NCBI RefSeq assembly: GCF_023343835.1
Contig: NC_064472.1
Span: 8,547,469-8,611,468, forward strand
DNA from: Lagopus muta
Taxonomy: Eukaryota > Chordata > Aves > Galliformes > Phasianidae
DNA: 64,000 bases
Reading direction: 5' to 3'
In this document: piece by piece, positions 55,160-64,000 of the stretch
Layout of the letters: each line of letters opens with the position of its first letter
How positions within the stretch are numbered: position 1 is the stretch's first letter
Translations under genes and position numbers: made by a program
The notes under the pieces: model-generated
What the model was told of the DNA's origin: nothing
The model's input: the letters and a program-made list of their open reading frames with translations, nothing else
Databases searched by the model: none

Positions 55160-56734
55160 CTATCGAGAGAAAACACACACACACACAAGTTTAGCTTCTC
55201 TATCAAGTAACTAAATTGCATCAAACCGAAGCTATTTTCTATTTCCCTCATGCATGCTTAATTCCTACCATGTCCCTCACAGGACCGTTGCTGCCACAGC
55301 AATGAATGGCCAGCTTTGACTAGTTCGGCTACCAGCAGCCATTCGGTTGCACTGAGGAAGCAAACCTGAAGTACAGAGCCATGTATCTCAGCCTGCCAGC
55401 TCTGTGGGATAAAAAAATGAAGCCCAAAAAGCTTGGTATATTCATGCATGTTCAACACACAGCTCCAGACTACTACAGACTTGCTGCTGCACCATAGCTA
55501 ATGAGTTTGCAGAGAGTGTACACCAGACTGCTGCAGCCTGTGTGCCAGGTGAATGCTGGATTCATACACCTGTAACATCCTCAGAACAGAGCTTTTCACG
55601 CTCCACCTTTTATTAAGCTTTTTATTCTAAAATAAGCTCTTCCCCTGCTGAAATTAAACAAAATACTGCTTTCACATAACAACAGTGCAAATCTCTTATG
55701 CCGCTCTGGCAACATTTAATACTTTCGTATTTTAAAAGAGGCACTGTAAGCCAAACAAGGGCATATTCTTCCCCACAGTGATTCTAATCTGCAGTATAGA
55801 TATTCCCTTTAAGCAAACTGCAAATGTGGGTACAATGGAGTGTGTTAGAAGGCTGACCTCCTTCTTCACTCCAGTGCAAAGCCTCAAACCCAATTAGAAT
55901 GGAGGACATAAAAAAAAAAGACAGCAACAAAAAATGAACTGTGGAGACGAGGAGGCTGCTGAGTTCCAGCCCATGCTCAGAAGGCAGTACAGATGCAGCC
56001 CAAGTAAACATTTCACTGTGGTCTTTGACAGGCTGATAAGGACTATACACAGAACACTGAGAATGAAGCAATGGACTACCCAAGGAGTGGAGATACTTCC
56101 TTTCAAGGTTAGAGAGCTTCCATTGAAAACAGCAGGACATGTCAGGTAGCTACACCCAAGCCTTTCACAAAACACAGCACATGTTCTCTGTGTTAGTAAC
56201 CATCAACAGAGGTGGCTAGTAGTTTTAAAGAAATATGTCTTGATTTGTTATCAGCAGTGGAAAAACATGTCACTTTCAAACAAATGTTTGTCCTTTTTTG
56301 TCCACTGGAATAAGCCCAGCAGCATCACATGCTGAGCCTGGACATGCCCTCATGCTGTCAGATATGGACTGTATAGCCACAAGACAAGTCATTTATAAGA
56401 GCAGATATCAAGGAAAATGAGCAATGACAGTGTTGTTCTGGTGATACTAGCATGAAGCACCCTTTCTATATTTAAAGGAACAATACCCACTTGAAATGAC
56501 AAGTATCTCTTGGATTTTCTGCATTTTATGAAAAATGATACCTCCAACAAGTACAAAATCAATTATATTTTATACTGCTTCTCATAATTGCAGCATCTGA
56601 GTATCCTCTACTTGAAAACAAATACTCAAACCAGTAGCAAACTTCATATTTCATGTGTTTTAAGGCTAGAAGTTTATGTGAGGATCATGAAGGGCAGAGC
56701 TTTGTTTTATAGGCTGAAGCCTTTTATAGTTAAA

Positions 56735-56775
56735 TCACTATTTAATCACTATTTCTATTAAATCACTATTTCTAG
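56735..56775 (+). repeat. Short imperfect tandem repeat (taaatcactatttct)
   Basis: About three imperfect units of a 15-base AT-rich motif in a KIF24 intron. Confidence 0.75.
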
Positions 56776-57829
56776 GCACCTAGATTGCTTATTTACCCTG
56801 CTTCACAAAATAGTAAAAATGTGCACACTCTGATTTTAAAGTTCCTTTTCAGTTTCATGAACCTATGTTAAGCCCCAGCCCTCAGGCATCAATTCTGCTC
56901 AGGTGCTGAACCCTATGCCATTCAGTCATTCACCAGCAAATAAGGAAGTGTGAAGCTCTAAACACATTCACTTTACATGCTGTCTCCCATTTTAAATGCA
57001 GTATTCTACAGCAGTAAAGCCTCTGTGCAAAAAAACCCAATCCTCTCCTCCATTCTGAAAACAGAGCAAGTCACCCATTTGCTGAGTGCTAAGAATGTCT
57101 AAATATATGATTATGTGCAGTAACTTTTGTGCTTTTGACTCATGCTCACTGACTGCTTATCATCTTCGTCTCACCTAGCAAAACCTTCAGTCATCAGTGA
57201 GCTTTGCTCCTTTGAATTAAAGGAGGTACAAAACCTTCTACACCATCCCTACTTAGAAGTACTTCTGCTTTATCTTAGATGACAGATTTCTGCTCGTCTC
57301 TTTTTGCATAACTGTGTACATTTCTATGAGAAGATGGTTTCCATTACGAATGCCTTTCTTCTTGCTCCTTTTGCCCCATACAGGAAATGCTAATTCCTGC
57401 ACTCTCGAGTGGTTAAGTCCTTTACACTTGATTTGATAGAGGAGTCTGAGTTCAAGTGGTGAAAACAAGCAGCAAGAACAGATGAGCTTTTATGAAACAC
57501 ATTTGGCAATCCCAAGCTAATGCTCTCTGGAAGTACAGCTGGATAGCATTTCTATACAAGATATGATACAATTAGTATAATACAACTAACATTTTCCATG
57601 CTGTGTTTACTTGGCTGGCTGTAAGGATTGATTAAGAAAACTTGATTTTCATCACAAACTCCTTCCTCTGTTAAATTGTCTTTCAGGCATTAGATAAATT
57701 AAACTAGAAAAACCTGGTATTCTGGATATTTTTTTCCCTCCAAAGAATCCACATGCATATTATTCCATGGTTCACTTTTATCCAAAAACCCATGCTAATA
57801 ATTAACTACAAAACATTCTCTAGAAATTA

Positions 57830-58066
<237 letters not shown>

Positions 58067-58404
58067 TTACTACCTTTGAATAAAGAGAAATACCCACTGG
58101 AATAAGCTGAAGTGTCAAAATATGCATAACAGCAGAACAATGTGGGAGCATTCTGGCACTAGTATTAGCATAACAGAAAGTATGACTGCCTGTGGTGAGT
58201 TTACTCCACAGTTTATCAGATAAGCCGTTTAAAGTATAACACAGTCATCTCTGTGGATAGTCACCATGCTTGTAGTTTCCTAAGAACAAGGATAAAGCAA
58301 CTAAATTTCTTAATTTTTTTCCAGATAAAACAGAAAACTGCCCTATCAAATGGGAATTCAGGGCGATATGAAATTTCCAATGTAGTAAATAATACATTCA
58401 GCTT

Positions 58405-58845
58405 TCCACACTTCTTTTGGTGAAGGGCCTGGAGCATCTCTCCTATGAAGAAGGGCTGAGTGAACTGGGTCTGTTCAGCCTTGAGAAAAGAAGACTGAGA
58501 GGAGACCTGATCCAGGTCTATAAATATCTAAGGTGTGGGGGGCAGAATGGCGAGGCCGGACTCTTTTCAGTGGTGAGTGGAGACAGGACAAGGGGAAACG
58601 GCTGGAAACTGCAGCATAGGAAGTTCCGCACAAATGTGCGCAGGAACTTCTTTACAGTGAGGTGACGGAGCACTGGAACAGGCTGCCCAGGGAGGTGGTG
58701 GAGTCTCCTTCTCTGGAGATGTTCAAGACCTGCCTGGATGCCGACCTGTGCGACCTGGTGTAGGGAACCTGCTTTGGCAGGGGGGTTGGACTCGATGATC
58801 TCTGGAGGTCCCTTCCAACCCCTACAGTTCTGTGATTCTGTGCTT
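58405..58845 (+). mobile_element. CR1 LINE fragment in KIF24 intron
   Basis: Sense CR1 3' end: 'gaagggcctggagcatctct', 'ggaacaggctgcccagggag', 'gactcgatgatctctggagg', 'cccttccaacccctacagtt' and the tail ctgtgattctgtg. It is well preserved but has a short 5' truncation point at about 58405. Confidence 0.93.
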
Positions 58846-59527
58846 TTCCCTTTGCCCAGAGCTCCATTGGCCCTTCTCACATTGCCTAGAGCTGGGTGCC
58901 AGCTATTGGACTGACTATTTATCTTTGCCCTTCTTTTTTCTGGAACAGTTCTGAATTCACCTGTGGACGTTATTGGGATCCTCTCCTCACTCCAGTTCCC
59001 CTTCACTTTTAGCAACAACAACTGAAAAAAGAATAGCACGTGCCACACCTACAAAAACAGACACACTTATATTTCTAAACTGCTTTGCCTTTTCCTCTCT
59101 TCACTATTTGTGGCACTTCCATTTTGAGTTGTATTTAAAATTAGATCCTGGGAAGAAACTGTTGCACTGTAGTTGCATGTTTTTTTGACATGTTTTTTTG
59201 ACACTCAGCAGTAATGTCGGCTCCTACACCTCTATCCTCAAATCTGTTTCTTGGGGTTATTTAATCTGGAGAAAAAGATGATTGAGAAGATGCACAGTTG
59301 CAATATTCAGGGCTGCTACAAGAGTAAGCAAGCTGCTGTTTTTGTCTGGTACAGATAGCATGAGAGTCATACATTCAAATGTCAGAGAGGTTTAGATGAG
59401 GTACTAGGATTCCTCTGACAAAAGGTAAACATTTGTAATCTCCACCTGGGCTGATCAACCTGGGCTCTCTTCGTAGTCAACTACAGGAGAGCAGTCCTTT
59501 CTGTCAGATGGATTTGCCCCATCTTCA

Positions 59528-60165
59528 GCTCGAAAGGCAAATGGGATCCTGGGCTCCATCAGGAGAGGGGTGGCCAGCAGGGACAGGGAGGTGATTGTCC
59601 CTCTCTACTCGGCTCTTGTGAGGCCCCATCTGGAGTACTGTGTCCAAGTGTGGAGCCCTCAGTACAAGAAAGACATTGAGATTTTGGAAAGGGTCCAGAG
59701 GAGGGCGACTAAGATGATCAGGGGGCTGGAGCACCTCCCCTATGAGGACAGGCTGAGGGAGTTGGGCTTGTTCAGCCTGGAGAAGAGAAGGCTGCGGGGT
59801 GACCTCATTGCAGCCTATCAATACCTGAAGGGAACCTACACCCAGGAGGGGAGTAAACTCTTCAAAAGGGCTGACAACAGCAGGACTAGGGGAAATGGAT
59901 CCAAGCTGAAGGAGGGAAGATTTAGGTTAGATGTTAGGGGGAAGTTCTTTACTAGGAGAGTGGTTAGGCCCTGGAACGGGCTGCCCAGGGAGGTCGTGGA
60001 TGCCCCGTCCTTGGACGTGTTTAAGGCCAGGCTGGACGGGGTCCTGGGCAACCTGATCTGAATATGTATGTTGGTGGCCCTGCTAGGCAGGGGGGTTGGA
60101 ACTACATGATCCTTGGGGTCCCTTCCAACACGGGTGATTCTGTGATTCTGTGATTCTGTGTGATC
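59528..60165 (+). mobile_element. CR1 LINE copy with open ORF2 C-terminal frame
   Basis: A 5'-truncated CR1 whose reading frame from about 59540 to the stop at 60059-60061 is uninterrupted (over 160 codons). It encodes the C-terminal part of the CR1 ORF2 reverse-transcriptase protein: [57 protein letters not shown] and [20 protein letters not shown]. The 3'UTR and three perfect gattctgt repeats follow at about 60136-60160. It lacks the endonuclease and the catalytic core, so it cannot move by itself. It is antisense to KIF24. Confidence 0.94.
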
Positions 60166-60585
60166 TTTGATGACTACGCAGAATGGGATGAAGTAGGTCC
60201 CAGCAATGACTATTTCTTTCCATTAACTTCACATGTGATGAGCACACATGCAGATGTGTCCACTGCAAACATCTACCCTCGGGCAGATTAACACCCAAGA
60301 CAGGAAAAATTTTTAACACCTGAAGATGAGGGGAAGGATTTGATTGCCAAACTTCTTTGCTGGAAGTTTTTACAAACAAGTCTGACAAACCTCTTACGTA
60401 GGTGACATACACACTCCCCTTGGAACAAAAAAAGAACTACTAAACTATTAAACTATTCTCTCTGAGTCCTATCTTCTGATTTAATTCATAGCCCAGGAAC
60501 TTGATGCCTCCTCTTAGTCCACCTTCCTGATGGCCCTAATCTCGGCCTCCTCACAAGCTCTTAGCAATCTCCTTTCTAGCCATAC

Positions 60586-60707
60586 CTCCCAAATGTCCTG
60601 TTGGCTGTGTCTTTAATTTGGATTTGGATGATAGCATGAGATCGAGAGGAATCCGAGTTGACTCCGGTAGCTCCCGTGCTACGTTCCTTTCCTCCCTTTA
60701 AAATCAC
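60586..60707 (-). CDS. KIF24: KIF24 motor-domain exon (switch I)
   Basis: Acceptor TTCACAG|GTGATT and donor GGGAG|GTATGG enclose 40 codons plus two bases. VILKGGKERSTGATGVNSDS is followed by SRSHAIIQIQIKDTANRTFG. NSDSSRSH is the kinesin switch I motif that senses the gamma-phosphate. The two leftover bases (AG) join the G of the next exon to make Arg. Confidence 0.96.
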
Positions 60708-60755
60708 CTGTGAAAAAAGAGGGATAAAATCCATGCAAATGGTAAATAAAAATAG

Positions 60756-60905
60756 AATCATAGAATCCCAAAGTTGGAAACGACCTACAAGATCATCTAG
60801 TCCAACTGTCTCCTCATCACCACTGCCACCACAAGCACTAAACCATATCATGCAGCACGTCGTCCAGACACCTCTTGAATACTGCAGAATAAAGCCTCCC
60901 AGGAT
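60756..60905 (-). mobile_element. CR1 3'-end fragment in KIF24 intron
   Basis: A reversed tail (tagaatcatagaatcccaaa) then 'gttggaaacgacctacaaga', 'tcatctagtccaactgtctc' and 'cacctcttgaata'. It lies about 50 bases from the switch I exon. Confidence 0.88.
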
Positions 60906-62539
60906 TTTGCCTTAGCAAAATGAAGGCACATTAGGAGAAATGCTTCATTACAGCCTTGAAATTCCAGTGCAAAGTAGATGTTAATTTAGACTGAATGTCT
61001 CCCAGTGTTTATGTCAGAGCTTTGTATATGAATTTGTTTGCAGAGACACTAAGGAGCTTAGAAGTTATACTGCAGATAAGAAGTTGCTGCACTGCACATT
61101 CACTCTGATTTGCAAAATATCCAGACTATAAAATTAAAAACAAATCCATGGCAGGAATGAAAGAAAGATAGATAATCTAGGAGACTAATGGGATTGACTA
61201 GTTGCAGTTTTCTTCATTTCACTTTTTCATGTAACAGTGTATTATCAAGAAAATAATACACAAAACACAAAATGCCAAAGCCTTTCTTCATCTCCGTAAC
61301 TAAAAGGATAATGCAACAGCAAGGAATAAAGTTGAAAGGTTAACTGCACTCAATACAGAAAAATAAAAAACAAGGCAAGATAGAACAACATAGGCTCCCT
61401 CAAGATATAATTCAGGATAATTCACTTAGCAAACTCTTAAGGACTATTACCAGAAGTCTAGTGCAACAGTACCATCATAAAACAGTCATTAATTAATTTC
61501 TTACAGAAAGAAAAGAACATTATCTATCTAGATCAGTACATTCTTAGTTGACAGATGTGCATTACTCATGCCTTTCAGTGGCCAGTTCTCAACCAGCTGC
61601 AGCTTCCAAGAATTATGTTAGTGCTAAGTACAAATAATTTCTGAACCAAAGCCAACTTTAGTGAACACTGAATAATTAGGTATGTATTCAAGACTCTTCC
61701 CTTATATTTGCTGCAGACTATTCAGAATCTCTGAGTTAAGCTAGTGACATTCACATCTACAAAAAAGCCTGTGGTCAATGTAAAATTAGTTTTTTTGCCG
61801 AGATACCTGTGAGAATAGTCGCTTAATAGCACTTTTGTGCATGGAATGTGAGAACACAGAGGAACGTGTTAATCAACCTTATAGCAGATTTACACTCTAA
61901 TTTACAGAAGCATCAGAAGCAGTGTGTCCCAAAGCTTGAAGTTAATGAGGATAAAGACAGAGTGAAATGGAACGTAAGTGGGAACACCGTGCCCATTTTA
62001 ATGAGTCAATTACAGTACCAGGTGCCTGCAATGTAGAATTCATTTCTGAGAAATGGGTTAAGCTATTCAAATTCAAGCAAAAAGGAAGACAGATTTAACC
62101 AGGTGTCTTGCTGCAGGACCGTGCAGAAAATTTGCTAGTGTTCTTGTTTGTCTCAGCCAGTCAAGGAAGGAAGACTGAAATTTTGCTTGTGCTGAATGTC
62201 AGCTACCATTTAAAGATCCTAATTTCATACAGCTGTTGTCACCCGTCATTACACAGGCATTGTTTAAAATTCTAACTCAGATCTATTAATTTCCAACTTC
62301 ATATATTTTCTCACACATCTATGTATTTTTTGTACAGAAAAGTTCATAGAAGCCAAAGCAGTCACACTCTGAGAAAAATACAGATCCATCTTTCAGGGTT
62401 CCTTACTGGAACATCATTCAATTTCTGGAATGGTGACAGTAGTCTGTTTCTTGGAAGAGATCTTTTCATAAGGAGTGGCAGCAGAAATGACAGCTGTAGA
62501 TAACAGCTTGTGTGTCTCTAATACAAGTGCTGCTTACTG

Positions 62540-62750
62540 AAGGAAAATGTCTTCTCTGAGAAAGTGGTCAGGCACTGGAATGGGCTGCCCAGGGAGGTGG
62601 TGGAGTCACCATCCCTGGAGGTGTTCAAGAAACATTTCAATGTTGTACTGAGGGACGTGGTTTAGTGGGAAATATTGGTGTTAGGTGGACGGCTGGGTTA
62701 GATGATCTTCGAGGTCTTTTCCAACCTTAATTATTCTATGATTCTAAGAT
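62540..62750 (+). mobile_element. CR1 3'-end fragment in KIF24 intron
   Basis: Sense blocks 'gtcaggcactggaatgggct', 'gcccagggaggtggtggagt', 'ttagatgatcttcgaggtct' and the tail 'attattctatgattctaag'. Confidence 0.88.
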
Positions 62751-62854
62751 GCTTAGAATCATAATTCAATTAACTCCTCAGTGTTCTGCATGAGGTTGCC
62801 AATTTTACAACCTATATCAACAAGCATACATGTGTACAACAGATAAAACAACAG

Positions 62855-62925
62855 TCTTTATGTATATATATATGTATACAGTCTTTATGTATATATAATA
62901 ATAGTCTTTATGTACACAACTTATC
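62855..62925 (+). repeat. Imperfect tandem repeat (agtctttatgtatata)
   Basis: Three copies of agtctttatgta, each followed by variable TA runs, in the KIF24 intron just downstream (lower coordinates) of the LFAREDSKH exon. Confidence 0.8.
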
Positions 62926-62976
62926 TTACAAATCTGTACATCAGGCCCTAGGAGACAGAATAAATATTGAGGTTAC

Positions 62977-63064
62977 CTCCAACAGTAGGTCTACAGAATC
63001 CACCTGGACCTCCCGCAGTCCAACTATTTGAACAACATGCTTGCTATCTTCTCTTGCAAAAAGC
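62977..63064 (-). CDS. KIF24: KIF24 motor-domain exon (LFAREDSKH segment)
   Basis: Acceptor TTTCAG|GCTT at 63065/63064 and donor GGAG|GTAACC at 62977/62976. One base completes the previous codon, then 29 codons read LFAREDSKHVVQIVGLREVQ and VDSVDLLLE. This is the beta-strand/loop segment of the kinesin motor that precedes switch I. It is too short and intron-flanked to show up as an open frame with a start. Confidence 0.94.
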
Positions 63065-64000
63065 CTGAAAACAAAACATCACAGAAATGAGATTTCTCAA
63101 ATAGCAGCAATAAAAACACATTTTATTGCTATGACACTATGTGAAAAAGCCATAGATGCTAGTGATTAGGGGAAGGGGACCTTCTCTCCCTGTCTGACGC
63201 ACAGATCAGTCATGCTCTGTTCAAGTTTCCAGTATTTTTCCACAGGAATTAAAAGCAGATCCCATAGCAGTAGAGTCAGAGTCCAGTGCAGCTTTGCTAT
63301 GAATTGCACAGAAATGTCACAGTATAGAGAAAGAATACCAGCATGATGCTCATGGGAGGAAGGTTAATCTCCCCCCTCAATGTTATGTAAGATCTTACTT
63401 AATCTGACTCTATGGCTCTGGAAGCTGCTTTATAATCCTTTGTAAAACTCTTGAGAAGTTGAACAGATTCACCTCCAGAGGCAGAAAATCTTTCTCTTGT
63501 GCCCTTGTCCGAACAAGACTGGGGCTGAGGTCTTACTACTGAGAGTGATGGCAGCATCACCTTCAGAGGTGCAGTTTAGTTCAGATGCCAAGCTACTGGG
63601 TAAATGAGTTCTGGGAGGAGGTAAGCAGACTTTGCCGTTTCAGAGCATATACTGGACATCAACAGGATCTCCAGAGACTGCAGCGGTAAGAGCAGCAGCC
63701 CCACCGGCACAACAGTAGGGAATGAGGGAGTTTATGTTTGAGCAGAGACAGATAGCGATTCCACAACAGTTGGCATGAGAACTTCTGGTCACAGGAAGGC
63801 TCTTCCTCTTACCTCTGAATGTTCAGCTACCTAGAGATTACTGTAGCATAAGCAAAACAGCATGAAATTGTATGTCACTCACAGGCCCTTATTCTTATGA
63901 ATTTATTCCTGTCAAAAGAGTTCAGCCGGGGGTCCTGTCAATGTCAGTCACATTTGGTTTCAAGTTCCGCCTTCCTCCCCAGCTATGTCCTAGGAACAAC
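63065..64000 (-). other. KIF24: KIF24 intron upstream of the first visible motor exon
   Basis: No P-loop or other motor exon was seen here on the minus strand. The exon with the nucleotide-binding GxxxxGKT motif must lie beyond 64000. Confidence 0.7.

Noticed and set aside
58518-59048. 176-codon open frame, minus strand
   Set aside because: It is the reverse strand of the CR1 fragment at 58405-58845 plus flanking intron.

Overview
This is a vertebrate nuclear window with spliced genes, GT-AG introns, CpG-island promoters and many CR1 LINE fragments ending in the avian-type 3' tail (variants of gattctgtgattctgtg). CR1 density and the coding sequences point to a bird, most likely chicken or a close galliform. 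The order DCAF12 - UBAP1 - KIF24 is that of human 9p13, which corresponds to the avian Z chromosome. The Z assignment is inference from synteny.

Layout. (1) About 1-6.9 kb, minus strand: the 5' end of DCAF12. Coding exons 1 and 2 are present, with the start of a long intron 2 that runs off the left edge. A CpG island covers about 6.3-7.25 kb. (2) 6.9-9.7 kb: divergent intergenic spacer with two CR1 fragments in opposite orientation. (3) 9.5-39.6 kb, plus strand: complete UBAP1. It has a CpG-island promoter, a probable non-coding first exon, a 15.6 kb first intron, and seven coding exons that join in frame to a 516-residue protein. (4) 39.6-47.8 kb: tail-to-tail intergenic region with CR1 copies and low-complexity DNA. 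(5) 47.8-64 kb, minus strand: the 3' part of KIF24. Eight exons are present, from the middle of the kinesin motor domain to the stop codon. The P-loop and N-terminal exons lie beyond the right edge.

The three genes are neighbours, not an operon. DCAF12 is a CUL4-DDB1 ubiquitin-ligase substrate receptor. UBAP1 is an ESCRT-I subunit that sorts ubiquitinated membrane cargo. KIF24 is a centriolar kinesin that restrains ciliogenesis. Exon boundaries were set by matching translated frames to these families and requiring GT-AG sites with compatible phases. Every UBAP1 and KIF24 junction closes in frame.

I found no previously undescribed system. The most useful leads are a symmetric 33-nt microexon in UBAP1, a perfect 66-bp tandem duplication in UBAP1 intron 1, a two-CRE UBAP1 promoter, and a relatively fresh CR1 copy in a KIF24 intron that keeps an open reverse-transcriptase C-terminal frame.
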